Positions 33,980-45,950 of a stretch of 64,000 nt of DNA are shown one piece after another (the first letter of the stretch is position 1; every line of letters starts with the position of its first letter). This DNA comes from Nothophaeocryptopus gaeumannii. Taxonomy: Eukaryota > Ascomycota > Dothideomycetes > Mycosphaerellales > Mycosphaerellaceae. Below the pieces are notes generated by a model. That model was not told the DNA's origin, searched no databases, and saw nothing but the letters and a program-made list of their open reading frames with translations. The stretch is taken from assembly GCA_031771865.1 (NCBI GenBank), contig JASISA010000027.1, forward strand, positions 1,116,001 through 1,180,000, written 5' to 3'. Position numbers and translations under genes: made by a program.

Positions 33980-34435
33980 AACATCACGAAGGTCCGCCTC
34001 GATCCACGTCAGAACGTTCTAATTCATCCCTCCTAACCTATCTGACTATAACTGTAAGGACTGTATATATAACACGCTGCTGTAGCGATGTCCAGCATTG
34101 CCACTAGCCACCGTCTTGCTACTATCTCGCTACTAGCCACTTCGAGTAGCGGTGCTATCGGCGACACCGATAGATCGTAGTAAGGTCCATCCACGGGCCA
34201 AGACAAGCATTCCTTGGAACTGGGTCGCCGGCTGTCTCCTCCCGCGACAAGCATCTGTCATCCAGGTTCTGACGGGTGTTTGGCCTCGAGAACGGAACTA
34301 CTTCCAGCAGACACCGTTGACGTCTCCCGTCAAGAAACACTTTCTGACCTTCCGCTGAAATGGCCTCACAGTGACCCTGCTCATGATCGACCGTGCTTGT
34401 ATATACCGGACTAGACTGCAGCAACCTGATTCTTC
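33980..34435. other. Intergenic
   Basis: A few short near-repeats of CTACTAGCCAC around 34090-34145. No gene seen. Confidence 0.35.
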
Positions 34436-35160
34436 CTACTGCTTGTATTCACTTTTGGGTTGACGGATCATGCTACGCCGCTTTTCGCTTGCATCGACAC
34501 CAAACGGACGAAGATCCCGGTCATATTCCTGGACGATTTCGAAGCCGTGTTTGAGGTAGAGTCCTCTTCCCATCTCGAATGCATTCAACACAGTGATCAG
34601 GCCAGCTTGGTCTGCTTTGTCGCAGCCGTATTTCACGAGGATGCTTCCGGCGCCTTTTCGCTGATACTTGGGGTGGGTGAAGAGGACTTGCAGATCTGTG
34701 GGAAGAGGTCAGTACAGTTATCGGACTGGATATGCGACGCTGAACGTGCTGTAGTAGGGCTGTGTTGGGAAGAACTTCTTTTGGAACTCCGCCCATCCTT
34801 TCCCCATGGCTGCCATGATTCCCGGCGGACTCTCGATTTTCGTTATCTCCTTCACGTCTTCTTTGCTCTCTTGGCTCTCGTCATCCTTCGGCTCACTCTC
34901 CTCCGACTGCCATCTCCACATGGCGCCTGCCGCAATCTCTCTCGTCTCCTCATCCGTGAGCTTCAGCACTACGATGTTTGGTTGAGGTTCATCGAAAAGT
35001 TCTCAAACCAGCCTTGAACCCACTGCTTTCTTGTCTTTCCTTCTTGGCGGGCTTCGTGGTTCATTGCCATGGCGAGCGGCCACCCTTGGGTTGCTGCCTC
35101 ATCGACTTCTGCGAATGCGGCACATTCTGAGCGTTCGAGCTCGGAGAGCATGAAAGGCAT
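34436..35160 (-). pseudogene. GNAT-family N-acetyltransferase, frame-disrupted
   Basis: Pieces in three phases make one GNAT protein. From ATG 35160, MPFMLSELERSECAAFAEVD and KQWVQGWFEN come first. After a phase change near 34995 comes FDEPQPNIVVLKLTDEE and AAGAMWRW. After a second break near 34720 come LQVLFTHPKYQRKGAG (the R/Q-x-x-G-x-G/A acetyl-CoA loop) and GRGLYLKHGFE, then the stop at 34436. The second break contains an intron-like GT...CTGAC...CACAG. No GT donor there has the phase needed to reach LQVLF, and the first break needs a one-base insertion or two-base deletion. So it is probably a pseudogene, or uses an unrecognised splice. GNAT enzymes of this fungal type have no fixed substrate. 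Confidence 0.6.
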
Positions 35161-35899
35161 TCTGGATCTGAGTTCTGGGATCGGGAAGAGGAGAACGACA
35201 GACTTGTAGAAAGATATGCTCTTCATCACCCGCACCTTACCTACCTTCTCCTTATCTTGCACTCGCGTGCGAGCCTGCTGGTCGGTCGGCATGTAACCCA
35301 ACAGCATGGTCCGCACGCGGCTTGCCGTTCCATCCGAGCTCAGATGTATCTCTCCAGGTGAACCATTCTACGAAGATGCATGAGAGGACGACGTTCTTAT
35401 CATGAGTTCAAACATCACCGCCTCAATCTCAGACTCTCTAAATCTCGATCGCGAGTACGCCGTTTGTTCAGTCTCCGTGCTCTTCGCTTGGGGACGCGGC
35501 GGAAGCGAAAGCCGCGAAGGATCTCGAGCAGGTGGCTAGTGTTTTCGTCTTTCTTGAAAGACTCACTAGATTGATGGCTGATGAGTAAAATATATGTATT
35601 AGGCTTTCCGGACAAGCCACAAATGCTCCATGTACTCGAAATGGAGATACCTCGGCATGGCCCGAGCTCTCCGCCGTCGCCGACGTCATGTTTCGGCGAC
35701 TAGTTGGACATAGCCAGAGTACGCTCATCATCCTATTCTGTGAGGATCGGAGAGCTGCCGGTACTGCAAACAACGGCTCGTGCGACACGTCAACTCCGAG
35801 ACCAGCGTCTTTTCTACCATTTCGATAGTCTGGCGTGAGCCGAAATCAGGGGCCCCAGATGAAAAACTTGTGGCGCTCTGCCGCACTCAATCTAGCAAA
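35161..35899. other. Divergent intergenic region
   Basis: Between the GNAT relic and the LOV gene. No supported gene. Confidence 0.4.
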
Positions 35900-38043
35900 A
35901 TGAGTGACGCACATAGCTCCTCGAGCGACGAGCACAGTAGTCCTCCGGGGAGCCGTGATGTAGACAAAACTTCCTACCCTTCCTTACGCCGTCGATCAGG
36001 CTCTGAAAATATGTCTCGTCTACGAGTCGTGAACGATACGCCTCATCAAGCTGGCCGCAAGACTCCAGTACCTGAGGAACCGCTAGAGGGCATTGGATCT
36101 GCAGCCTCACCTACGCCGACGCCGGGAATAGGAAGATTTCACGGCACTCCCTTCAATGAATACGCGAACGATATAGCGTCCATGTCGAATCCAGCCTCGC
36201 CCGCTCCACCAAGTGTCTTCGACATAGCTGAAGAGCCGAACGAAGAAGCTTATACTGAAGACACAACCGCTCGAGGATCTTCGGGACCGAAGTTCAACGA
36301 AGATGCGGACGACGAAGATTATAACTTGAAGCCACCACCGCCAAACAAAGCAAACGAGACCGGTCTTGAAGCTCTATCACATCGTCTATTTTCAACCGAT
36401 CATCTAGATCTCATCCTCAAAGACTCCTCCCTCACAACTCGCCTTACTCAATTTCTGCAGACCTACCGACCTCAATACGTCGACAGCCTCAAGCAATATG
36501 CACAGACACGAAAAGCCATCGCTGCTGTCGAATATGCCAACTCTGTCGCGTATCGCATTGAGCCCCCGTCCGGTCCTCCTTTCGTCGCGACCCGACTTGA
36601 CGAGCGCTTCGAACGTCATTCCAAGCAGACTGTTGCAGAGCTTGTTGAAGAAGCTCTGCCAGCTTACCTGACTCATCGTCTTGTAAGCCTGGTGACAGAT
36701 ACATTGGTTAAAGAGATTACTGGAAATAGCGCACCGATCATGCACGAGCTCATCCCAAGCTTAGCTGAAGTGTACTGCATAACCGATCCTTCGATCCAGG
36801 ACAATCCGATTGTGTACGCTTCGGAGGAGTTCTACAACACCACGCAATATAGCAAGGAATACACAATTGGGAGAAATTGTCGCTTCTTGCAAGGGCCCAA
36901 CACATCAATGGCGACGGTGAAGAGACTGATACATTATCTCTCACGCGGGGAGGAATGTTGCGAAACGATCCTCAACTACAAGCGAGATGGTACGCCATTC
37001 ATGAATCTTCTCATGCTCTCACCGCTCTACGACAACAAAGGCTCTGTAAGATACTTCTTGGGAGCGCAGATCGACGTGAGCTCACTGATCGATCAAGGTC
37101 GAGGGTTGGAGAGCTTGGCACAACTTCTCTTGCAAGACCGATACCATGCGAGAGGCGGAGGCGGAGGCTTCAAGCAGAGGAGTCGGGATCCAAAAGCCAT
37201 TCTCGGTGACTTGGGTCAACTGCTCACAGACGAGGAGGCGGCAGCTGTCAAGAACCGGATGCAGCAAAGAAGGAATTCCATGACCTCTGCGACTGGCTCT
37301 CAAAACGATCGTCCTCCGACTCGAAACGGCGGGAAATCCAGCCGAATCGTCTTGGGCATGGACGACGAGCGAGCTGAATCAAAACTTTGGCCATCCAAGA
37401 CTCTAGGCCACTCCGGCCGTCTTCCCGGCGTCTACCAAAGCTACCTCCTCGTCCGACCATACCCATCTCTCCGAATCACATTCACTTCCCCATCTCTGCG
37501 CATACCTGGCCTGCTTCAGACGAAATTGCTCGACCGAATAGGCGGACCAGGACACATCCGAGAAGGCCTGCAAGATGCACTCGCAAAAGGAACAGGCGTC
37601 ACCGCGAAAGTAAAATGGTTGACTTCGACACAAGATTCCGAGATTGTGGGTGAGGGAAAAACAAGATGGATGCACTGCACTCCTCTCCTCGGCTCAGACG
37701 AGAAAGTAGGCGTTTGGATGGTAAGTCACATACATACATCCCCGCACCCCCTTCCACAACGTATTCATACTAACGTGTACACACACAGATCGTCCTCGTC
37801 GACGACGAAATCATGACCGGCGGTCTCCGAAACTCCACAACCGGAGGCGGAGCAGGAGGAAGTATGACTTCCCACGCGCAACAAGGAGCAGGAAGATATA
37901 CCAGTTCGAAATTGTATGCGGATTATTTGAGAAGAGAAGGGAAAACTGGGGCAAACCAGCCGAGGTCTCCTTCAAATACGACTGCGACTACTAGTAGCAC
38001 GCAGGCGAAACAATTTGCTGATGAGCAGTTTCGGGATTTTTGA
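35900..38043 (+). CDS. LOV/PAS protein with RGS-like domain (blue-light receptor candidate)
   Basis: Exons 35900-37720 and 37789-38043, intron GTAAGT...CACAG, 691 residues. The frame is open from 35780, but ATG 35900 is the first good start. Residues 1-165 are Ser/Pro-rich and probably disordered. An RGS-like helical bundle follows (LDLILKDSSLTTRLTQFLQ to about residue 270). The PAS/LOV core comes next: NPIVYASEEFYNTT, then IGRNCRFLQGP, where the Cys near residue 327 is the flavin-adduct cysteine of LOV domains. CCETILNYKRDGTPFMNLLM and FLGAQIDVS complete it. A coiled Arg/Gln segment and a second PAS-like stretch (GVYQSYLLVRPYPSLRI) lie downstream. RGS plus LOV proteins occur in filamentous ascomycetes. 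The chromophore Cys predicts photochemistry; the link to a G-alpha subunit is inference. Confidence 0.87.
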
Positions 38044-38335
38044 GGGATGCGGTAGGAGAGGGAGATGAAGGGGCGATTTGGTGATGTGTGTGGATGAGAG
38101 GCTTGAGAGCAAGATCTGAAAGCGAAGGCGTATAGATACCCAGGATATACACGTACACGACAGGGACGAAAGGGCAGCCACGGCAGCTACGGCCCTTTGG
38201 AAAGAGTTATAGTAATGTATCATTAGTAAAAAGAACCCTGCAGAGAAGAGTCGAACAAGGTTAGAATTTGACATTTCAATCAGTTCTCTAAACTCTGGTT
38301 TTTCCGCACCCCGAGGATGGCTTTAACACATCTCA

Positions 38336-40632
38336 TCAACTTGTTATACCTGACCTCCTCAGCGTCTCCCTAGCCGTAGTCAACTTCAATCCAATCCTCG
38401 CATCCAATTCAAAGCCCTCCCATTTCTCCACTTTCGCCAATTCCTCCGAACACTCCCTCAACTTCTTCACATCCCCATCCTGTCCCCCCGCCTCTTCCCA
38501 TGCACAGACAGCTAGCTCATAATGCGCCACGGGTAAGCTCCAACTATCCGTGTGATCACACGCCTTGACCTGATGAAGATCATAACACAAGACCTCTTCG
38601 CTAAGGGCATTCTTCGCTTCAGATACCTGCCCAAGGTTTCGAAAGCAGACTGCTTTGAGGAGTCCGTGGATGGCTTTTTCATCGACGTGTTCATCTTTCC
38701 AAGTCGGTTGTACATCCGACCACGCGAGTCGTTCTTGGGATATGCGAATATGTTCCGGTCGCATGCGTTTATACCCGGACCAGAAATATATCATCTCTTC
38801 GAGAGGAGAAACTCCCACGCCATCCACGAGATCACAGTTCCGCGTTTTAGCGCGATGTGTCCACTTTCCGATTTTGCGGGTAATGAAGACGTCGAGGGGG
38901 AGTTGGCGAGCCATCAGTCTCTTCTTCCCGGTATGTGCAGGAACAGTCTGCAAAAGCTCCGCGGCCTTTTTCTTATGCTCGTTCGCCAAAATGTGGTCTT
39001 TTTCTCTCAGGGTTCTGTAGAGTTCGACGTGGCATGCTCCGGCGATGTAGTAGTATAGACCGTGGCTCCAGTTATTGAGACCGATGCATTTGATGAAGCA
39101 GTCGGCGCTTTCTTGGTATCGATGGAGGAATAGCATTGCCATAGCGGTTTCGAAGACACGCAGGGCTTCTACTTGTTTCAGCTCGGCTTGTATTGAGTTG
39201 TTGCTCAGGATTTTGACGCCGCGTTCGAGATCGCGTTCTGTGCCTGCCATGCGTGCTTCTTCGAGCAGCCACATGAAGGACTTAGGATAGAGAGCTCTCA
39301 TTTCCTGCAGCAACTTCAGGAGGCGTTCTCTGGGATATGCTTCTCGCCGATGAATGTCGCAGAGGCCAATTGCTGCGTTGTGGAATGGGAGGAGGACAAG
39401 ACCAGCCATTGCTCCATTGATGTTCTCCTTGAAGACAGTGGCTTTCCAGAGGAGTTTCATGCCGTTTTCACGGTCGCCACGGAAGGAGAAGATACTCAAT
39501 ATTCGAGAAAAGGCTGGTGGGATCATCGACAGGAGTAATTGCAATAGCCCAAAGCACATTGCTGCTCCAGAGTGTATATAAATATCGATTGGATCCGTCG
39601 ATACTGTTTTAAAGTCGATGTCCTTCTCGATTGCTGTGTCTGCAGGGCCTGTGTCTGCTTGTACGCCATTCTCAGATGTTGATTGTTTGGGTAAGCTTCC
39701 AGATTGCCCAGCTTCCACTTCTTTCAATGTATCCTGCAGCTTCAATTCGTCCATGTCTGGAAACTCTAATTGACCCTGATAGTGGTTGGGCGTTGGCTGA
39801 TCGGATGTAGACTCCTTTGCATCCTCGAACTCATCGTCATCGTCGGCCTTTGTGCTTTCTACGGGCGTCATGATTCCAGAGTCGCTCTCAGAAGCGCTGC
39901 TCTTGCTGATTGCAGAGTCCTGCGTGCTCGCAAGGGACGTCTTCGAGTTGGAGAAGTGCTTGTCCAGATATCTGTTTTCCGCCTCGACGATCTCTTGCAG
40001 AGTTGCGAATGCCTTCCTCAGGTTATAAAAGCCCCTCAGACTCTCGGTCAAGCTCTCATTGAGCACAGCAACGACAGCTGCCATGAGTTGAGTCTCGGCA
40101 TGGCATAGTGCATATTCAGCGCCTTTTGGATATATCTGGCTCTGGTGGGCAGAGGAAGGGTCTCGTAGAGCTTTTCGATGGTGTTCGCTTGCACAGTCCG
40201 CTGCGTCTGCCAGTCGTGCTCCAGCCTGTTCCATAACTTCTTTCTCGAAGCCTAGTGTTGCCCTGAGGAATAGCGTTGTTGCGCTGCCCAACTTTGGCAC
40301 TTTTGGTCAGTCCCAGCCTCTCAATCCCGAGCGTTGTACACCCACTTTGTGAAACGGAGATGTGCCCTTACTGAGCTCGGCTTCCGCACGCTCGACCTCT
40401 GATATGCTATGAGCACGTGCCTCGGTTTACAGTCGTGTATTTGCCTTACCATCGTTCATGATCAGGGCTGCATGCTTCATCGCGTCTTGTACTGTCGATT
40501 GTCAGCCCACTAGTTCCACGCTCTTTCGTCTACGGCATGCTCACAGGCATGAGGTTCGTCCAAGGCCGTCAGGCTCCTGCTTTGATGTATGCTGGCCTTG
40601 GATGGGTTCAGCCATCCTCCCACACGCTTCAT
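38336..40632 (-). CDS. IML2: Iml2-type inclusion body clearance protein (DUF3808)
   Basis: Four exons, 40545-40632, 40450-40491, 40346-40398 and 38336-40291, give 712 residues in frame. The start is ATG 40632; it reads MKRVGGWLNPSKAS and continues through ALDEPHAL|QDAMKHAALIMNDDVERAEAELSKGTSPFHK|LG. This matches the Iml2 N-terminus and fixes all three small introns. The body is tetratricopeptide-like: GLLQLLLSMIPPAFSRIL, AYPRERLLKLLQEM, NWSHGLYYYIAGACH, and the conserved PLEEMIYFWSGY region before the C-terminus. A Ser/Asp/Glu-rich linker spans about residues 175-300. Yeast Iml2 works with lipid droplets in clearing protein inclusions. It is convergent with the LOV gene, about 290 bp apart. 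Confidence 0.92.
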
Positions 40633-41190
40633 TGCGATCTTGCCGGGTGTAGGGTGTGTCTACGGCAGCGTGTTTCGTTGGTGTCAAAGTATGGATGTCA
40701 TGTTGGCCTGTAGATGCTCATGGCATTGGCAAAGGGGGCGAGTAAGGAAGATGAAAATGCAAATAATAATGACGGCATCTGGATGGCATCCAAGTTGCTC
40801 GGTCAGCTAGCCGTACGGCCTGGCATTCGTCGCCAGCCAAGGAGCTTCTTTGTGGCTGTAGTCTAGTTCTACCGCGCCGCGCAGGTCATGGTGGGGCACC
40901 CTCATCCATTCGGGATGTGTCCACATTCAAATGTCCGCGAACATCGACATCGGATCGCACGGCAATTGAGTAGCAGTGCGCACCTTCGGTATCAGATGCG
41001 AGGGGCGAGAAGAGTAGGAGGTACCTCTACGGGCGATGGAAGACGACGGTCCGCTGAAGCCCGCCATGGCAACGTCGTACGCGATGCGAATCTGACACGA
41101 CAACTGCATCGAGAGGAACATCCTTGTCATCAATCAAGAACAGCAGTTCACATCTCGCAAACAGAACAAAGGACTAGATGCACAAGTACC
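40633..41190. other. Intergenic
   Basis: IML2 promoter side and the 3' flank of the catalase-like gene. Nothing else seen. Confidence 0.4.
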
Positions 41191-42179
41191 TCACGCGACA
41201 GCAGGCGCCGCTCTTCTGGTCCCGCGCGAGAGCAGGTACACCGCAGCCCTCATGTCTAGAAGCGGATCTTCGCTCGGTTCAATACCTTCAACCCTTGGAA
41301 TTGGGTCAAGAATCATCTCCTGCTGCTCGGTATCGCTTGTGGCCTGCGCTACGAACTCCTTCAGCTCGATGATACCCAGCTCGACCAGCTTTCTCTCCTC
41401 TGGCCAGTGCTTAGTGGCATCATCCGTGATATCCCCATCCTCTGCCATCTGAGCAAGCAATTTGAAGGAGACTGATTCTTTGGAAAGACGCTCTGGCAGC
41501 TCCTCAAAGAGATATTCCTCGCTCTTGGACGTCAGATCGGATTCAGAAAGATGCGACAACCCTGCTTCTGGAACGATGCGATAGCGGATGAACGTCTCCT
41601 TGCCATCTTGGCGGATGAACTTGAAGGCATTGACTCCGAAATACTTCTCCGTGGCAAAGCTCTCTGGTGCAGGCTTTGGGTCTTGCACAAACGCCAAAGC
41701 AGACGGGTTCTCCGCCAAGAAGTCACCAATCTTTCCGCTGCCAAGGGCTCCTAGCAATGCCAGAAAGCCTTCTCCGGTGCGCGTTGGGACGAATGCCGTT
41801 GAGTGGGCAATGATATCGGTGTGCCAGTGGCCTTCTTGTCCCAACACGAAGCGTATGCCCATTCCCCGAGGGCTGGCATTTAGGTCTGTATCTGGGATCT
41901 TCGGCATACCCGTGGAATTAGAGAATCGAACGATCACGGGCGTGGAAGCATTGTTGAAGTGAGGCGCCTTGGAGAGCGACGCTGCTTCGGTGGTTGGCGT
42001 GAAGATGCCTTTCACAAGATGACCTTTGGAATGCGCTGCTGTGTGTCAGTTGTGGGTCCGTGTGAAGGCAGTCGACATATACCTGGACGATGCGATTTTG
42101 GGGTTCCAAATGCGCCTCGAAGGCCTCCAACGAGGTTCTCGGCCGTTTCAACGACTTTCGAATCATGTGGAAGTGGCAT
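41191..42179 (-). CDS. Small catalase-like protein (SrpA-type)
   Basis: Exons 42083-42179 and 41191-42038 give 314 residues; the junction CCAG|CAGCG yields PAAHSKGHLVKGIFTPT. This is the catalase N-terminal pattern in which His follows the proline/alanine stretch and precedes the G-x-F-x-P motif. Next come VIVRFSNSTGMP and PRGMGIRFVLG of the catalase core, then TEKYFGVNAFKF and VKxR-like RYRIVPEAG. The chain is about 300 residues rather than 500 and lacks the C-terminal flavodoxin-like part. That places it with the SrpA/small catalase-like family (haem-dependent peroxidase or catalase activity). No signal peptide or PTS1 is visible. The haem-ligand Tyr could not be assigned confidently. Confidence 0.85.
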
Positions 42180-42445
42180 GTTTTCTTGATGAGTCAAGCT
42201 CAAGGATTACGATGCAGCTCCTTCAAGCCCACTTTTTGAGAAACATGCCTGAGCCTACCGGTCGAGGAAGTGGAAGACGGCGAGTAGATGGAAGTCCCGG
42301 TCCGAGCACGATCACTGCTCGCTGAATGATGCGTCTTCTTGGTGTGGTAACTATGGATGCTGACGTCGAATGCTGTCGAAATTATCACCCTCATTCGCTT
42401 CTTCTACCGATCTTGTGTACGAAGAGCACCCACCTTCTTCCCATT

Positions 42446-43853
42446 TCACCAGTCTTCTGAGCAAACGCCAGACGAGAAGTCCCGGTCCCAGATGCCTTGA
42501 ATCCAAAGAGCAAAGGCCATCCAGGCATACGACTCCGCGTTGATGGTCGTCTTTGCCTCATACGATTCCGTGAGAGGTTCCGCGGCTTCCCTGCGCCTCT
42601 GTTAGCAGAAATGTCAGATTTCGATCGGTATACACTGCTACTTACCATCAAGCCAATATCATGCAATCGTCGCCTCGGACAGTCGGATGGCCAAAAGCCT
42701 GCTGGAAGTGGCTCTTCTGTGACAAGCTGGGATCTGTCAGCATATACACGACCTCTCCGGCTGCATGGAAAACTCACTCTCCAGCGAGATCGCCAGCTCC
42801 ATCTCTGCGTGGCGTCCTCTTGTCGCAATCACTGATGCCCTCATCAGCCATATGCTGAATCTCATGCCACCAAGTCAGCAGCATGAGTGCAGTGGCATCT
42901 TTCGGCACACCAGGAGGAGGAGCGACTTGTGGGAGGGTAAGTTGGCCGTGAAAGCTGGCGGGACATAAGACAATCCAGAGAGCCTCAGACCAGTGCGTAA
43001 CGTCGTCCTCTTCGACGTCCATACCGCCATCTGGGTCGCCAAAATCAGACTCAGACCCATACCCACCGCCGTCCTTCGAGACAGTCACTAGCGTCGTGGC
43101 TAGATTGCCTTTGTCGCCAGAGTTATCAAGGCTCGCACATGGTCCTCCGTCACTCGGCCATGGACCTGACGATCCAGCTGCTTGCTGATATCCCTTCCGA
43201 CCCAGCACGATGTATCCCAGCTCGTCTCCGAACTCATACCAGAAGTACCAGTTGTCTTCAAAATGGCGACCTTTGCTCTCTTCCCACTCTTTCAATGGCC
43301 AGTTGCCGCCTTCTGGACGACTAGGATACAGGGGAATCGGATCTCCATACTTGTCTTTCGCCAAATCGGTAGCGGTCTGCAACTCCATAAACGTATCATC
43401 ACAAGCAAGTTTCGGCTTATCGATACCATCCGCTTGCGCGGTGTTGAGAATACGCTGTCCACGCCGATAGATCGATCGAATGGCATTCAGCTTCCGATAA
43501 TACGTCCTCGCGGGTTCGCCATGGCCCTGAGCATTCAGTCTCTCCACATCATCCGCTGTATACTCGAACGCTTCGAGACGACCCAAATCTGAATCGTCGT
43601 TTGGCGGAATTCCGAAAAAGGAGTAGAGGAGTTTCCGAGTCCGAACGTGGCCTGGGTTGTTGTATCCCTGAGCGGAGAGCGATGGGACGGCGCTATCGGC
43701 TATTTCGTTAATCTGAGTCCACATCTGGTTCAGGAGATCGGAGCGCGTTGAGCATGTTCTGGCTGTGTCGACTTGGAAGACGGATGAGAGGGTTTGAGAG
43801 GCGAGGGTGGTGCTGCAGAGCAGAGCTGCTGCAGCTATCGACGAGAGCTTCAT
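42446..43853 (-). CDS. Secreted HExxH zinc metallopeptidase
   Basis: Exons 42778-43853, 42646-42733 and 42446-42598 give 438 residues. ATG 43853 starts a signal peptide (MKLSSIAAAALLCSTTLASQ). The mature part has even acidic and aromatic content, a possible Cys pair (ARTCSTRSD and LACDDTF), and the zinc site WWHEIQHMAD near residue 340 (H-E-x-x-H). After two introns INAESYAWMAFALWIQ follows, a segment like the post-zinc helix of fungal deuterolysin-related (M35-like) proteins where the aspartate or tyrosine ligand sits. The protein ends in VCSEDW. The family resembles large secreted fungal 'zincin-like' proteins of unknown substrate. Extracellular proteolysis is the likely role. The frame extends upstream of the ATG without meaning. 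Confidence 0.82.
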
Positions 43854-44531
43854 GGTGGGTGATTGTTTGGCGATCTCGTCGTCGTCAATGGTTGGTGTGG
43901 ACGAGGTGGGTGGCACGCCCGCAAACGCACAGGCCAGAAAGTTCTTGCAGGTGAAGCCATTGCATATTCGGCGATCAGCATCTGATTGTTCGCCGTTCAC
44001 AGGGTTTGGTAAGGCAAACAAGCAGTACAAAGGGGTTGTCAAGGTGAAGGGACCGGCTTTACCGCGAAGTGCGACGAGCATTCTTGCAGCTGATCACATT
44101 GCCTGCTCCAGGTATCTTTTTGGCCTGTGATATCTCGATAGAGAACATGGCATCGTGAGGTCGGATGGACATTCTCGCAAGCTCCCACATGAAAGCCATT
44201 GCTGACTTGATACAGGACTAAAGTCCGCCGTATTCAGTAACGACGAGTCGCAGGCCAGGTCGTTTAAAGCTCTGGATCTGGGTCTACTTCGTGTTATCCT
44301 TTCGGTCTTGGCGTCCTTTCGTCCTTAGACTGGACTTGGCAACATAACTTCCATCTTTCACATCGACAACCAATTCGACTACTAAGCCACGATAAGGTCA
44401 TGTCACGCACTTTCAAGGCTCCAAAAGCTGTCAGAGCTCACAGATGACCAACGGCTTCGGTGAAATCTCGGCCGAAATGAATTTTCGACTCATATATCAT
44501 CAGAAAATTCCTGTCTACATCAAACCTACAA
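43854..44531. other. Intergenic
   Basis: Promoter of the secreted peptidase and the 5' flank of the tRNA. No other gene seen. Confidence 0.4.
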
Positions 44532-44612
44532 GGTTGGCTAGTTCAATGGTAGAATGCTTGACTACGATTAACGGACATCAAGAGGCTGCAGGTTCGAGCC
44601 CTGCGTCAATCA
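44532..44612 (+). tRNA. tRNA-Arg(ACG) with a 9-nt intron
   Basis: Cloverleaf by eye. Acceptor GGTTGGC pairs with GTCAATC, the D arm is GTTC/GAAT around AATGGTA, the anticodon stem is CTTGA/TCAAG, and the T arm is GCAGG-TTCGAGC-CCTGC with discriminator A. The anticodon loop reads CTACGA, then TTAACGGAC, then A. Removing the nine bases after position 37 leaves CTACGAA, anticodon ACG, with total length 72. The ACG stem-loop with G-A-C-T-A-C-G-A is typical of fungal Arg tRNA. The A box (TAGTTCAATGG) and B box (GGTTCGAGCC) are present. It decodes CGU/CGC/CGA after deamination of A34. Confidence 0.93.
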
Positions 44613-45167
44613 CATGATTCTTTTGCTCTTTGGACTTATTGGACCTCATTTTCGCCATTTATCGATCGGGAAGGTTGTGTTGCCAACTTTTTGGCCATGA
44701 CGGCTATGTGAGAGCATCCAGGCCGGTTCTGAACGCATCCTATCTCACATAATACCCATGGGAGGTTAAAGCAAGAGCAGCAATCCTTTGGTTGAGCGCA
44801 ACAGCATGTATTGAAGTCGTGTTGCAAATTCATATTTTTATGCCCTGTGGCTTTCACATGTGAAAGTTTCTCTTTCCAGCAAGAAGCTGGGCATGCGCTG
44901 ACTTCAGCTTACTGACACAATATCACTTGACGGATATGGCCTCAATGTGTAACGTCTCCAGGATGATGGCTTCCACCACGGCTCGTCTCTTGATTGTGCA
45001 ATTAGTCCAATCCCTTGTGCGAAAGGCAAGTTAGACTTTAAGGACAGTCAGTCACGGCTTGAATCTACACTGCAGCACGCTCACTCTGGAAGGACGTATA
45101 CATCTCATTCTACTCACAAGTTAAAATCATACGCAACATCAAGTCCTAACCTCATAGTTCAAACAAG
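44613..45167. other. Intergenic after tRNA-Arg
   Basis: Apart from the T-run nothing was recognised. Confidence 0.4.
44621..44624 (+). terminator. Pol III T-run after tRNA-Arg
   Basis: TTTT begins nine bases after the discriminator base, the usual position of a Pol III terminator. Confidence 0.7.
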
Positions 45168-45520
45168 ATGACTATCGCGTCGAGCATCACCACTGAAAGT
45201 CCTAGCTCACAATTCCTCGCATTATCAGCTGAGCTTCGACTCAACGATCGATCAGAGTGAAACTACCTATTTCGGCGAGGAACACTACGATATTGCCTAC
45301 GGTGGGATTTGCAAGTCTCAACAACGATGCATATCCGGGATGTATACAAGCACGAAAATCTCTGCAGCGTGGTGACGAGGTTACTCGATTGCGATGTCTG
45401 GCTTGTTCTGAAATGGGTGCAACGCATCTCTTAGGACGGAAAGTCAGCGTTGTAGAAGCTCGTGGTCAAGCTCAGACATACCATGGACGTCCCAGGACTA
45501 CTCTCTGATCCATTGGTAAT
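45168..45520 (+). pseudogene. F-box-like (LPAELR type) relic
   Basis: ATG 45168 opens a frame with SSQFLALSAELRL, close to the F-L-x-L-P-A-E-L-R start of ascomycete F-box-like proteins. The expected N-x-I-Y-x-x-L-F continuation is replaced by a frame break: NDRSE, stop, then NYLF in the same frame. Later fragments in other phases (GICKSQQRCISG; EVSVVEARG) are the only other coding-like pieces. It is probably a decayed copy of that family; weak evidence. Confidence 0.35.
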
Positions 45521-45950
45521 AGGACAAGAAACAAGCAAACTCTCTGCTTGCCCCACTTTTGACGAGCTGGTTGGATTTAGAGAAGCCTATGGAGATCCGA
45601 TATGATGCTACGGATTCGAATGAGGAGGCCTTAAGTCGATGGCTTTATGATCGTGCTTCTTCGCCGTTGCTTGACCGTAAGAGGCGCCAGCGTAACTGTG
45701 GCAGATGGGCATGGCTTGTGTCCGCCCTGTAGAGCCTTTCGATGCCCTTGAGATGAATATTTGGAGCGTCGGTGTGCGCAGAAGCGAAGGAAGGCGCTGG
45801 TTATAATAGTTGCGAACCTCAGTCCATAGGTAGAAGACCGCAGTATGCTGGCACTACGGCCGTGTCCAGCCCCTCTTCTTGCCGCTCGTCTCCATATAGC
45901 CCTCCTTCAATTCACGGGTATCTCATCACACACATCACGTCCCTCTTCTC

